Assembly (NCBI GenBank): GCA_034509425.1
Contig: JAVTVJ010000838.1
Location: 744,001-808,000 of the forward strand
Source: Eopsaltria australis
Lineage: Eukaryota; Chordata; Aves; Passeriformes; Petroicidae
Direction of reading: 5' to 3'
Length of the DNA: 64,000 bases
In this document: piece by piece, positions 24,350 through 38,258 of the stretch
Position numbering within the stretch: the stretch's first letter is position 1
How the letters are laid out: the number at the start of each line of letters is the position of its first letter
The notes under the pieces: model-generated
Seen by the model: only the letters and a program-made list of their open reading frames with translations
Database searches by the model: none
What the model was told of the DNA's origin: nothing
Translations under genes and position numbers: made by a program

Positions 24350-25861
24350 TGTAGTGGTTTTCAGTTTGCCTATTCGAGTTTCTGGCCAAGTGCCAGCACA
24401 CTTACCAAAATTTACCTGATGTTTGCTGTGAGATGAGGATTAGGAGTAGGCAAAGCAGGCTCAAACTTTATAGAATATAAAGAGAGTTTATTAATAAAGC
24501 TAAGACAAAGAAAAAAACAAGAAAAACCAGAACAAACTCCTCAGACCACCCCTCCTCCCCATATCTGTCCATTTCTTTCTCCCTGACAACACACAAAAAG
24601 ACAACACTTTGACTTCCAGTCAGTTTACCATCTCTGAAATAGTCTTTGTCTCAGTTCATTTAGGGAGAGAAGTCTCTTTTGCTTATACCATGGATTCTCT
24701 GTAAGAAAATACAGTTTTTTATGGGTGTTCAGCCTTACCACCAGCAGCCGCCCAGGAGGAAAGATCTGCTTGTGGAGGAACCCTCCCACAGCAGTAGCCT
24801 TCCCACAGCCACTTGGGTGGGTCATGACAATCCATGGGGTACCTACCTTTTTAAGGATGAACAGTTCTATTGCAGCAACAAAGAAAATCCCTTCTTCTGT
24901 GCTTAGCAGCACAGGTTCTCCTGACAACTCAGGTTCTCTAGCATTCCCCCCAGGACCAGGGCTCTGGGTCACAGCCTCTCCTCTCTCTTGGTTCAAGCGT
25001 CTCATCAGGCTGTACTTATTTCAACACCTACTTGTCTTTACCCAAGTGTTTTGGTTCACTGGCTGCAATCAGAACCTCACATCCCCCCTTTGGACTAGGT
25101 CTTCATATATTACAGGGAATTTATTAGCTCAATGCCCAACCATGGTTCCCCAAAAGAATTTTCAGCTTCACTATCAAAGAACTTCTCATGCTTCTCCCTC
25201 TCATTATCAGTTCTGCTTCCTTCACTGACTTAAAGTCTCAGTGCTGCATTCCTGCAGATGTCCTCACTCATTCCTCTCTCTGTACAGAGAAGGATGAGTG
25301 TCTGGGAGTTTAGGCCGGGCATGAACAGAGTTAATCTCTCTCTCTCTCTCTGGCAGTGTGACAATCCCGTGCTCCCTGCCGGGCTGTTTGAACAGGTCCG
25401 AGCTGGATGGCAGAAGCTCTCAGAGTCTCTGTGCCCTGGCTCCGTGAAGCTGGCTTGGCCCGGTGGGGCCGGCCCCGAGCAAGAGGACCCAAGGCTGCTC
25501 ACTGTAGCTGACATATTGGCCCAGCTGAATGGTATCTGTAGAGAGCCCAGGCTGGTTCCTCCCCCAGGTGCAGCTGCAGCTACACGGCCATTCTAAACCT
25601 TCCTGCTCCCTCCTCCCTCTGGGGAGCAGATGTTTCTCTCTGAACCAGCAGCAGGCAAAAGAGGAAGAGGCTCAGAGGTCCTCTGTTTATATATGATTTT
25701 TTTTTCCTCGAAGGCAGATCAACTTTTAATTGGTTTACCTACATAACAATACTTAAAACTACCTGGTTATTGGCTCTCTCTCTCTCTCAGGAAGGAAGTT
25801 GTACTACTTCCTGCCACATAGGTCACTTCCTAGATTTTGACCCCTCGACTAATCCAGGACA
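24350..25861 (-). mobile_element. Solo LTR, 1512 bp, ERVL-type
   Basis: On its own strand this LTR begins TGTCCTGG and ends CACTACA, termini that I associate with avian ERVL-class LTRs. The 5-bp direct repeat AGTAT lies immediately outside both ends (24345-24349 and 25862-25866), matching the 5-bp duplication usual for ERVL. On the element strand, CTTTATTAATAAACTCTC near the 3' part supplies an AATAAA polyadenylation signal. A GC-rich middle (about 25300-25660 in the window) stands out from the AT-rich surroundings. CT-dinucleotide runs occur at about 25331-25352 and 25770-25790. Open frames within it, including 167 codons at 24725-25228, are not known proteins. No gag, pol or env remains. 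Confidence 0.92.
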
Positions 25862-25866
25862 AGTAT

Positions 25867-26588
25867 GATATGTTTCTCTATTCTTTCTCCTTTTATCTGC
25901 TAGGTTCTCAAGCAAATATTCACAGCTGACTTGATTTCTTCTCTTGTCAAAAGAAGAAAAGGTTAGTAGTTACCAACCTTTCCCAAAACTTCAACAACAT
26001 TTTGAATTTTATGTGTATTTATGAAGAATGAACTGGAAGGCCTTTTTGATTCCCTCAAGTTACCTGAGTTTTTAAGAATTACATTGTTTGTGAAGAAAGT
26101 TGTTATTAACACATCAGAAAGAACAGAATTATTAGTGTTCCATATGCTTTCTGTTTGACCTTATATAGGGACATACTGTGAGCACATGAATGTTACTACT
26201 TTAGAGAAGTAGTATTTGCCAAAAACAAATAGAAATTTGGGTGTATTAGCCAAGGAAAGGTGTGGACAGGTATTTCAGGCTACAGTGCTGGGGACCACAG
26301 ATCATCTCAGTGTCTTCCCACATGTAGAGTGATTCAGGAAAAGACCTTAACACTTTGAATAAATCTGAGTAGATTTCCTCTGTTTTTTCCCCAAATACAA
26401 TGCCTCATGGACCCAGAGACAGACAGTCTGTCTCTCATCCTATTATCTCAGAATTATTGATTCCATTTTGCTTTCATATAACAAAAAGCTTGCAAAGCAC
26501 TAAACTGGTAGCATGAGAGAAAATTTCAGATGAAAGGTACTAAAGGCAAAAAGAAATGTTGAGGATGAGTAGTTTTTTTCTGCACTTT
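25867..26588. other. AT-rich unique sequence
   Basis: No feature recognised. Confidence 0.55.
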
Positions 26589-26602
26589 CCCCCCCCCCCC
26601 CC
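26589..26602 (+). repeat. Poly-C run (C14)
   Basis: Fourteen consecutive C in an AT-rich context. It may be error-prone in sequencing, so the length could vary. Confidence 0.9.
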
Positions 26603-29600
26603 ACATTAGACACTTAAATATGGTCAAGTTACTATTCAATGTGCAAAGGTTTCATCTCCCCGTGCTAATGGGCTTCTGCAATTCATGAGGTATTCCCTTT
26701 TTGGGCATTAGTTTTGGACATAAAAGCAAAAACTGAATAGGTATTTGCAACTCCTTTAGGTATAGCTCATTACCATTAGTCACCACAAGGAGTTTAAACA
26801 CAGATTTCAGTGATTTTCATGAAGTTTAAGTCTGTTTTAACTTTGTGTGTCTTCTTTATGTTCCAAATAAGTGTTCTCTAATCTAAATTGCATGTAATTC
26901 TACGGTCTGTCCAAAATGAGGGATTAGAGGATGCAGAATACTTTTCTAATAAAAAGAAACTTTGAGTGTGATTTTTTGAAAAATAGTAATGAAATTATTT
27001 TTCATCAAGGTTTCGAGCTAACCCCAGAGTCAATCCTCTGTTAAGAGGATATGCATCTTGATGGAATTTGAGGTATTTCTATAGGAAAAGAGAGAGCTTA
27101 ATCCTAGAAGGTAATTAAATAGCTTTTTATGATCTCTGAAAAAGAATAAAAGAAAAAAAAGGGAGCTTTTTACTTTGGAAGCTCATCCTCGAGATTTTAT
27201 TTCTGAATTCATTTTAATTCCTTAGAGATTCCACAGACACATCCATACAGAGATACACACATACACACAGAGACCATATTGCTCACTTACTCTTTTCAAC
27301 CTCAGCAACTCTCTTGACCAAATTCAAAACCCCAAGCCTCAGTAAATCTCTTAATTTCAGTAAATTACACATAAGATCTCAGGGTGAAATATTACTGTAA
27401 GGATTTTAAGAAAAAAATCTCTTTATTATTAATCTCTACCTCCTGTGTGTATTCTGATTTCTAGTCACTGATATTTGCCCAGGTGTGTAGAACAGTCAAA
27501 GTTTCTTATGTTGCTGACTCACTTTTTTCCTGATTAACCACATCAGGATGTTGTCTTCAGGTGACACTCCTTACTTCCTCCAGTTTCTGTGTTATGGTTA
27601 TTAAATGTGACAAATGGAGCTGCAAAACTTTCCCTTACACCAAAGCAGACAGAAGCCTAATGTGTTTAAAATTTCATATTTGGGCTGGGGATGTGACAAG
27701 TGCTGTGAGTTGAAGATAGGATGCCTGTAAGTGGTTTTGACAATGTTGGAGAGAACTAAAAGCTCTAAACATTTGGAAAAAGCCAAACAACAGTGTGCTA
27801 AGGTAAGTAATGCTGCTGTTCTCCTCTGAGATTTTATTTTTCCTTGATGTTCTTGTTGTTGCTGCTGTAACTAATAGTTAAGCTTTTTTTCCTCCCCCTT
27901 CCCCATCCCCCTTCAGAGTGTTTGATTATGTTTCAGCTATAACATACAGCACATATTTGTGGAGCACTTTCAAAAAGGAAAAGCAGCTTTTCCTGAGAGA
28001 TTTTATTCAGGTTATGCGAGTTTGATGCTGGAAGTCGGATCTTCTGGCTGCTCATACTGGACATTTCTTCTGTGGCAAAAAATGGTCATGGAAAAAGGAC
28101 TGTGGAGCAGAGCAGGTGGTGCAGGAAAGCAAATGTCCTGGTTGTGCACTTCTAGGAGGTTTATTTCTGGTCTGTGGACTGCTTGTCCTCTTTGTCTTAG
28201 GTAATTAGTGCATCAAAGAATTTACTATTTATGACCTTCCTCACGCAGGAGAAAAATCCCCGTTCAGAGTTTTGGACTGTCAGGTGTGCTACCTGAGAAG
28301 AGCAGCTACATCTGGTTTGTGTTTTTCTTACAGAAAATCAATAACCATTACTGGATGTCAGCAAACATTCTGGTGAGGAAATGCCATCAGTTATCCTGCT
28401 CCAGAGCATAAACTGATTTCCAGGGAGACATTAAACTAAAATTTCCTTTTCAATTAGGTGTGACTCTGGGTGTTGCTGCAATGTTTTGTACCTTCCTTTA
28501 CACTGTTTGGAGTTTGCCATCATGGCGATAAAGACATCTTTTGTTTTATTCTTTTAAAAATGTCAGAGGTACTTTCCTTGAATTCTGTGCACCATTAGAT
28601 TAGAAGCTCTGACAGCTGAAGAAACCTCTCCAGTTTGATCAGAACAATAATAATGGATTTCAAAATAGACAGGTTTAAGGTTCTTAGGCATCTATTTCAG
28701 GGAAAAATACAAAATTGTCAAAAGATCCAAGTCAGCAGAAGCAGTCACACTTCCCATCAAAAAAAAATATAACTCTATCCAGCCTCCACTAACATAAAAT
28801 CAGCTTTGGAAATAATATTAACTAACAATTCTAGGCAGCAGCAAAACATATTCTGTCTTCTATCAGAAATTCCTGGAAGGATGTTCTGAGTGGTGAAGGC
28901 TGATTTACCAATTTGACCTTAATTTTGTTGGCCGTCCTAGGTGATATATTTCTGAGAGTTAAGTGTTTTTCCATCTTGCCTTAAAAAAACAACAGCAGTA
29001 ATAACTACACTTTCCAGCACATTATTCCTGATGTTTTCATTTCAGCACTTAGGAAAAATCACTATTTGTTTCTGTGGCTTTAAAAATAATTTTGCTGTTT
29101 GTTCACATTCGAAAGGAGCTTTACAAACATTGTTCAGCTGTTAATGTGCCAGAGTATGATTCACTAGGCTTTCTGTAAGAAAAACAAGAATTTCCAAAAC
29201 TATGTTATCCAATTTTACAGCTTGGGTTTTTTCCTTTACTTTTATATTTAAAAAAAAAATCTTTTTAATCCCAGTTTTACTGATAAATCAGGAATATTAA
29301 GCAATGTATCTCCTTGGGCCTCTTCTAAACCAAGGCAAGGTTTAGGGCAGCCATGGACCAGGGGTCAGGAATGTTAAAATCTTTCCTTTTGCAAAGAAGG
29401 TGAAAAATGTTCATTTCAGTAAATGTTGAACTTGGATTATTACTGTTGCTTTGAAAAGAAAATTTAATTTCACAGTTATACACAATACTTTCTTCTGAAA
29501 TTATGACTCATTTTACAACTCTCTGTTCACATTTGACAAGATATAAGTAGACACAGCTTGAATAGGTAATAATTTGTCTGTTTTAAAAGGCTTTAACCAA

Positions 29601-31303
29601 AACAGCAAAAATAATAATAGTAATGATCCTTAACCTGGAATTCCATAATAAATGCGTTGCTATTATAAAGCTCAGTGTAGAGGTGCTCTTCAAGAAGGTG
29701 AAACTTACTTTCTAAAAATCATGTCAGAATTGCTAAAGATTGTATTGATATCTTTTTAATACATGCTGTTGCTAATGCTTTAACCTGAAAAACCTCTGAC
29801 ACTGTAGATATCTTCAACCAGCTAAGTGGTGATTTCCCAAGAGGACAGAATAATTAAAAAAAATAAAACACTTATGAGAAGTAGACACTTCCTATTAAAG
29901 GGTCTTGTATTCCAGAAAATAAATTCACTTTAACAATTATCAATCCTGCTTATAATTTCAGGTTTTCTTCAAAAGAAATTGAATATGGTATGTCTGCAAG
30001 ATAAGTTATCAATTAATTAGCAGCTTTTAATGCCCAAATAGTGGCTCTTTTCTGAGGTGTCCTTATGTTCCATGTCTTGCATAAATGCATTTCAACTGTC
30101 ACTTGCAGTGTGATAATATTCTGAAGTTCCTGTGATTTTTGGAGTGCTGAAGACACACAATGGAAATCTTATACTTAATGCAGATCCAGTGGGCTGTTAC
30201 AATAAATTGTACAGCACCAGGAAGTATTTCATAAAGCACCTATGATTTTAAGGAACAGGACAAGCAATATGTGTGTTGGTAAGCCCTATAGATACTCACT
30301 CTTTATATTTTATTTGTCATTGTCTGTGCTTCATGGAAATAGAACTAGCAAAATCCATGTCTATGTGATTTTTATTGAAATCTCAGGCTTGTTTTGCTTT
30401 CTGCCTGAGCTGAACATCCATAATTCAGCTTTGATGCAAAGGCCACATTTCTAAAAAAATGTGGCAAGAAGCTTCAACAATAAACCAAATTTCTTAGATT
30501 ATAGCTTTAGGCACAGCCAGTGAATTATATGAATTTGCTGGTTCAGGAAAACACTCACATTTTTTGTAATTTGGGAGCACAGAGTTTATTGCTCTGTTTG
30601 GTAGGGATTGTCACACCTGCTTATTTTGATAAATTAAAAATGAGCAGTGTTTCTGACACATACATTTCCCCATCCTTTTTTGGAAATACCTTCAGAAATT
30701 TGGGTTGTATTCCCAGCCTAAATACATTCATTGTTATTTTACACCCATGTCACCAAATTTTGGCTTCAAAAGCTCTTCTTCTCGTCTGGAGCTGACCTCC
30801 AACGTATGTACAGGCTGCAGTCATAGCATCTCTGCTATGATCTGAGCATCCCTGCTCAAGAGTTTATTTTTCCCCTAATGACTCTAAAGTTATCTTTTGA
30901 AAAATCTTCTGGCTTCAACTTCTTTCACAAACACTGGAATCCAAAGATATTTTCAGACAAATCTTTATGGATTTAGTTCAATGCTATTAACATGGCCCTA
31001 GAAACACCTCTATTTCTGTTTAGCAATATCACATTTTAATATAAGCCACTGGTATAGCCAAAGCTCCTTACTTGGTGAGGCTGCTGTTAACAATGACTTT
31101 TCTAATTGTCCTCTCTTTTTTTGGTTTTCATGATCCTCCTCTGTCTCTGCACAAGGTCTTCACAGTGTAATGATTCTTGCATTAATGTGCTGCTAACTTC
31201 ATTAATGGTGTTTCGTGTGGTCCCACATCCATTGCTCCAAACCTGGAGTGATTAAATCCACCCAGCTCCTAGAAAATCAAGTCAGTCATCTTGCTGCAGG
31301 AGA
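26603..31303. other. AT-rich unique sequence, 4.7 kb
   Basis: Frames up to 91 codons (30520-30795, plus strand) occur without motifs or splice context. A pyrimidine-rich segment lies at 27885-27915. No transposable element is recognised. The absence of repeats over nearly 5 kb fits a low-repeat avian genome. Confidence 0.55.
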
Positions 31304-31391
31304 GAGTGAGAGAGTTTATTATTCTTAAATAAACTGACCTCAATTAAGAGTGAGAGAGCTTGTTATTCTTAAATAAACTGACCTCCATTAC
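31304..31391. repeat. 44-bp tandem duplication (two copies)
   Basis: The unit begins GAGTGAGAGAG and contains TATTCTTAAATAAACTGACC. Copy one is 31304-31347 and copy two 31348-31391, with only a few substitutions. It is a recent local duplication. Confidence 0.92.
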
Positions 31392-33330
31392 CTTTTCTTG
31401 CATGAATGTTATCAACATTTTTGATTCTGTGATTATTCAATATCTTCATTTTTATAAATATGTATTTTTAGTTTCATTATTCTTACTAACTTTCCTCGAA
31501 ACTTAACACCATCTTTTCTTTTCCTAAACTGAAGCCAGCCGCTTATCCACTTTTTATCTCTATTTAAATGATCTATTTCTTCTTACTTCATACTAGTTGC
31601 AATTTTATTTTTTTTCTTCTAGTCTGTGTGAAGAAATTAATATAAATCTTAAAATACACCTTCTTGAAATTCCTGTTTTACTACATTTTTTGACCTCAAA
31701 TGATGGGTTCAATTTCCAAAGAGTTTCTTGTATTACAGCCAAGCCTTTGGTTAATTATGAAAATCTACTTGAAATACTTGTGAAATTAGTTCACAGTACC
31801 TTCTGACATGTTCTTTTACTCTTTATTAAAACAAGACTGAAGAGAGCATTAGCATCTTTCACATGAAAAGCTCCTAAGTTTTTCAAAACACTCTCTCAAT
31901 TTTCAAAATATTCAATATATATATTCTAATTATAAACTGTTTTCTGAGACTTTACAAAAGTTGACATTGCCAACTGGCAATGTAGAAACCTAATAAAAAA
32001 TATAGAACACTTTTTTTATCTTTACAACTTCATATTTTAAGTCTCATAAGGGTTGGCTTTGGGTGTTTTGTTCCGTTTATTTAAAAAGAAAAAAACTCTA
32101 TGAAGATTTTACACCAGGTCCTAAAAAGACCCTTTCAAAATGATGATCTAACAGATGTAGAGTTTTGATGGGTAAACCTTTATTATGGTTTTGTATGTTT
32201 TTTCACTTTCTTCTGAACTGCGCAAAAATCAACTTCCAAAACATAAGCAAACCACTAAGTATTAATAACTCTACACATTCCTGAAATTCTCACAAAAATA
32301 CAAATGAGAGGTGAAATTTTGGAATGTACCAAGGATAGAAGTTATGATCTTTGGAACAAAATACTCTGGTAGGGCTCTGCCATATATAGGAAACAACTTT
32401 TTTACATGGTTACAGATCGATTAGCAAAAACTTTGTATGTTTTATCTTCCTGTATAATTTGTGAAAAATATTTTGTGTGTAAAACAAAACTCAACCTTTG
32501 GATGAATGGTAAAATCTACTGTTTAATGTTTCAATATTATACAATAATTGTAAAGAATCGGGGCTTTTTGTTTGAAGTTTGAATAACTGGCATCTGCATT
32601 ACACCTCCTGTTAATTTCAGTTTTACAGAGAAGAATAAAATGTACTTCCCTTATTTTCTCAATGTAAAATACATTATTTCCTTAAGGTCTATTTCTATAC
32701 TGTTATATTGTATACTATTTTTTCATGTAATTCTTTAAAACAAAAAATATTACTCTAAATATATATTCCTACTGCTTAGCATGGGAGGGAAAATAAATAT
32801 TGCCTGTCCCTCAAAATTATTCCTTTCAAATATATTTGTAGTTTTTACTTCTCCTTTTAAATCTAATTTTAACTTCATATCATTTCTACAAGGGTAAGTA
32901 TCTAAAATGCATTTTCATTGATTTATTTTTTGTGGTCTTCCTAGCTAAACTCTTTTATAATGAAACTGAGGAAGACGAATATTTGACATATTTTTCCTTA
33001 TTTTATTTTGATTAATAATTTATAAAAGGTAGCATATCTTCAGAGCTGGTGAACAAATAAACCTTCTTGCTGACAAGGATAAGATAATTGCTTTCAGAAT
33101 CACTATTCTTGTTATTCACAAGCATTTAGCAGTGTTTTCTCTAAACTGTTAAGTGAAATAGGAGATATGAATAGGATCTCTGCTCACACAAAGGTTTTTG
33201 GATTCTAGACCAATATGGTTGGGTTTCTCCCTGATGCCTGTGTGCCTGGGCTGTGCAATCATAATAGTGACTTAAGTCCTTCCCCTCAATATGTTGAGTA
33301 ATTTTTCTCTTTTCTAATGGGAATATTTAA
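31392..33330. other. AT-rich unique sequence
   Basis: No gene, RNA or mobile element recognised. Confidence 0.55.
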
Positions 33331-33336
33331 TTTCTT

Positions 33337-33372
33337 TTTTTTTTTTTTAATATATATATTTATTTATTTATT
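33337..33372 (+). repeat. Poly-T plus (TA)n/(TTTA)n repeat
   Basis: A T run followed by AATATATATATTTATTTATT. It is a compound AT microsatellite. Confidence 0.85.
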
Positions 33373-36300
33373 TGAAAATGTAGATTCAAGTAACTTCTGT
33401 AGGAGTTTTGGTTAAACGTCTGCCCTTTCCATGGGTGCCTAGTTAATGTGCATTTTTACATGCACTTCATTCTGCTATTCCTTCACAAAACCACTAATCA
33501 TTTCTAATTTTATATTGTGATAAAGAACAGAAGCTCAGACAGGATGATCAAAAAAAATCTGTATCCAGACACTACTGACATCTGTGTGAGCTGTTCCTTC
33601 TGAATAGGGATAAATGCTGAATATAAAATGTGTTCAGATAACTGTGTTATAGATAAGTACCTAAAAAGGTTTTTAAAAAGGCTTAGTTCCATCAGGAATC
33701 ATAAAATTAGCCTAAATTAAAGATTTTGACATATTCCTGGATGATTTAAATATTTTGTGCCTTAAAACCTGTTTAAAACTTCTATTTCAAAGCAGAGTTT
33801 GGGCCATCCCAAAGCTAGGCTAATGTCCCCATCATGATCTACTTTCCTGTAATTTGTCATTTTAAAAATTATGATGTAATTTATTGAACTAAAGACATAC
33901 ATATATGGTGCTTTCATTGGGCAAATTGTCTTCAAAAATATTTTTAGATGTCAGAAGAAGGCCATAACTTGATGGGGGTTTTGTCTGCTCGGAGATTTTT
34001 TTTTTCCTCTACTTATTTTTCAGCTACAGTTTTAGCCAACACTTTAATTTTTCACTTTGAAAATACACTCTGAAGCTCTTGGGGATGGATCCACAGCTTT
34101 GTTCTCTCAGAGATCATGAGGGCTAATTGCTGTGGGTGCAGATTAAGGGTATATAATTATGCAGAAGTGCCAAATGTGAACTCCCAGGCACAGGACTGGG
34201 CTGAGTTTGTGTCCGGATGATGGAGCAGCACATTTATCCACACAGGTGTGAGTAGAGGCGAGGTGGTGTGAAGAAGGAAAAGGCTCTCTGAGATGCCAGT
34301 AGGCAGGTGCTAGCCTTGGAGAGAGAACAGAGAGCCATATGGCTCCCAGGCAGGGTTTGGCTGGTGCCTTGTCAGCTTTGAGTGTGGGCAGGAGATGTTC
34401 AGTCATGGACGTGCCCTCCTCATCCCTGCGATTCTGTTCTGAACGTGACAAGCTTGTACCCTATGCTAGCTATATTCATGCAAATGCCAGGCAGCTTGCT
34501 TTGAGAACATGTGATTTCTTTTTAACTTAAAAGCCTGCAAAATTTAATTTCATTTTTTTCAGTGTTTCTTAGCAGAGCTGCCAACTTCTGCAAGATCTGA
34601 TGTTAAATAACAAGTGTCTCAGCATTACAAAATCAAAATTTCTCTTTCCTGTTTTCTCAGATGATAGGGCAGAGCGCTACTACACTTTCTGTTTGGACTT
34701 GGAGGCTTCAAGGGCAATAGACATTAGTTAATTAACTGTGGCTGTCTTGCTGGCAGTGCTGATAGGGAGGTAACATCCCAGCACAGCTTTAACATACACA
34801 AATAAGTCTTGGCAGCCTCCTCTAACAAGCTGGCAGAGGGTCAAAGAAACTAGCAGGGAAGAATACAAAAAAAAAAACCCAGGCTACTATCCAAATACTG
34901 AAGGCAATAATCATTATTATAACCTTATACACATTAGTATCTTACATACTACATAATTTCTTTATTAATTACAAGAATTCCATGCGTGTGTACATTGTCT
35001 GGCTTGCTCAGTTGTGCACTGCATTCTTCTCAGTGCTTGAAGGAAAAAAAAATAGAAAAAAGAGTTCATTGGTGGCTAATGATAATTTCCAATTCCTCTC
35101 AAAGAGACATATTGCTTAATAATGTCCTGATACCCTGCCAGTAATGGACCAAATGTAGTTATGGATCTTCTTGCTCTTTTTCAGCGCAATAGCATGCTCT
35201 AACTTCATCCAGAACTGGGGTGGTGGGGAAATTGTCTCCAGAATAGTTATGGAAAGTCAGGATAGTTATAGGGTAATATGTCTCAGAAAACGATTAAGAA
35301 ATTCCACTCTGAAAGTAGAAGATAGACCAGGGCTGAGACAATAAATTTATGATATTTAGTTCTTAAAGGAGGAAAAAAAAAAAAAAGAAAAGGAAAGGAA
35401 CTGAGGATGAATGATAATTTTTCAGTAGTTAGAGGTTTCATCTGCATTAAGTAAACTAATTCAAACTATACCAATTCAAACATTTTACTCTACCTATAAA
35501 AACCTGTAAAAATCCTGAATTCCCTTGCTCTTCTTGTCATACAGTAAGGACAAATTACACCTTATCAAGGAAGCCTTATCAGTTTATAAAATGTTTAATG
35601 ACTCAATTAAAAATATAAAGTAATGGTATAATCATATTTTAAAAAATCTAAAGCAAAGGATGTAAATGCATAATTGATCAATGTAATGAGTGACCTGCTT
35701 GGTGTAAAAGTGAAATCAAAAGCAGATTAAATTTTTACAAAGACTTTATCAGGCTCTTAAATCAGACTTGTTAATAGGCAAGCACAATCAATAATAGGTA
35801 TGAAAGTCAATACTAATTTAATACCCCAATACTCTGTGAACAGAGAAAATGTTATATTAGAGATTTCAGGTGTGAAGTTCTGGTAATTTTCTTTTTTCCT
35901 CTCTGTATGCACATATGCCCACACAGAGTACAATTATCCCACTTAACTGAAGTTTTCATAAAGATCTAATGAAAAAGAAATCACATGAAGTAGAACCCCC
36001 ATTTTTTTCACAGGAACAATTGGAATTGCATTTGTGCCATATACAATTCTCCATTTTGAAAGGGGTCACCAGTCAGGTTCTGATAAGTAATTCCATTTTT
36101 GTTACTCACCTGCATGGATCCCACATCTTTTGTCTCAAGAATACATGTTCAAAGAAAAATATCCAAGTTATATTGCACAGAAAATGAGAAACTGCTCTGA
36201 AAGAAGTAGTGACTCTATTTAGCACTGCCTGAGAAATTCAGGGTTGCAAGAATGCATCTGATCATGAGCTTGCCTTTATCAATGTCTGTGACAGGAGATA

Positions 36301-38206
36301 AGCTAGATTCAAGTTCTTGGAGCATTGAATAAATGAAACATTTATATGAACTGATAGGGAGCATTGGATTAAGATTACCCCAGCTGTAAAAAGATATTAT
36401 ACCAATCTAAGAATCACTAGTTTCATTTAAAGCCAATTCACTTATGAAAGAGTGCTGACAGAGTGATGAATTTGCTCCAGTATATGGAGATCAATAAATG
36501 TTCTGTGACTACATTACCAATGACCACAAGAAATGCTGTTTGTTTTAATATTCAGATTATTTTTTTCCTGCAGAAAGTACAAGGCACAAAAAAGATTTGA
36601 AAATATGTTGAATTGCAACACCTCTTTTATATCTCATGGTCCAAAAGGAAGATAGAAAAATCATGTTACTGCTATATAGTGTGGTGTGAACCTCTTTTCC
36701 AGAAGAAGAGTTTGATCAATCTAGGGAATACTTTTAGAGCCGATGAGAATTTTTTCTGAGCATGTTTCACGACGTGCTCAGCATGGCATGAAACTATGAA
36801 TCAGATATAGCTTTGTGTTGCTGTGTTTTAAATGAAACCTTCTCTGAGCGTCCCTCGTCAGGATGATGCCAAGTTTGCTCTGCCAGAAGGATAAATGTGC
36901 ATGTTCCTGCCTTCTGGTTTTGTTTTATCCTTCTGTACTTTAGTTTTTCAGAAAAAAAAAAAACAAACCAAAAAACAAGTCCCTGCTTGCCCCTTCATCT
37001 GCTCAGTGTTTTGAATGGTGTCTTCCACAACCTCATTTGGTTGAGCCTATTTGAAATTTTCTCCAGGGATTAATGGAATTGTAGAACATAAAGTGTCTTT
37101 CAGCTGAAGACACAGCTTGAATGTTGGGGACTACAGAGAAAAATAACTCATGACATTGAAAAGAAGCCAGCATTTCAGAAGAGTAAAGATGTTATAGGAT
37201 TATTTTATTACCTTTGAATCCTGAGAGCTTTACAGCTCCAATACATTCCCCCTAGAGCAAATCCTGGCTACTTCTCTGTCCTATATTTTAGAGAAAAACA
37301 GAAAACTACTTAGACAGTATTTTTGTCAAGCTCCCGTTCTGCAAAGGTCTTCTGAAACTTCAACTTTCAAAATAAGGGAAAACTCCTATGTAGAACTTAT
37401 AAATTATGTCTGGTGACATTTCTCAAATAACATGGGTGCAAAATGTATCTCAGCTTCTTTTCATTCATTTTAATGAGTGTAATGAAAAGATAATATGTAT
37501 TGAAATGCAGTACTCAATCTGAGCAAGGAGTAGTATAGAATAAAACAGCTCCTGTTGCCCCTTAGGACTGCAATGCATTAAGCTTTTGTTACCATTATGT
37601 GCTTTATTGTTAAGTGTTATGTGCCACATTTATAATTTAATTTCTAACTGAGTAGATTCAGTGGCTTTAAATCTTTCAGATTCTTAAAGGAAAAGTTTTC
37701 TAAAAGAAGGAATAAGAAACAATCAGATGACTCAATTACCTGAAAGGAGTTCTACTACATGAAAAGTAGTTTTCAGCTGGTATAAATCAACATAATATCA
37801 AAGTCAATGGAGTAGAGAATTTCATATGAGCAGAGAATTTGGCCCAATTCTTGCATGTTAATTCTCCTAAATGTTTAGTGTGTGGGAATTCTAGTTCATA
37901 ATTCCAGATGCAATGGTATCTCAGGTTACAGTGACTTGCTGTAAACTTATTCTCTTCTCTGCTCACATTGTCTTTGAGTTCCACAGGATTCAGTGCCTCT
38001 GTTTCATGAGACATTTCACCTTTATTTCAACTTTTTGACGCGCTTTTAAATTTTAACCCTTGGCAATAAATTACGGTATTCCCCAGTAGGTCAAAAAGGT
38101 CATAATTTTTTGCTATTTTCTCTGTTTTGACTTACAGAATGAAGAAGGAAATGTCTAATTTAGTAGAAGTATGGGACAAGAACTCAATCATTTGCACCCA
38201 TAACTC
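33373..38206. other. AT-rich unique sequence, 4.8 kb
   Basis: No gene or mobile element recognised. Short A-rich runs occur at 34867-34879, 35041-35060, 35370-35400 and 36951-36965. The frame of 102 codons at 34143-34451 (minus) lies in a less AT-rich patch but has no motif. Confidence 0.5.
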
Positions 38207-38258
38207 TATTATTATGATTATTAATTTTATTTCATTGTTATTAATAATCATAATAATA
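38207..38258. repeat. Perfect 19-bp inverted repeat (AT hairpin)
   Basis: The arm at 38207-38225 (TATTATTATGATTATTAAT) is the exact reverse complement of 38240-38258, separated by a 14-base loop. Both arms consist of ATT/ATG-type trinucleotides. It probably arose from a microsatellite and has no terminator or transposon context. Confidence 0.9.

Noticed and set aside
24725..25228. 167-codon frame resembling a secreted or exon-derived protein
   Set aside because: It lies entirely inside the ERVL-type solo LTR bounded by AGTAT duplications.
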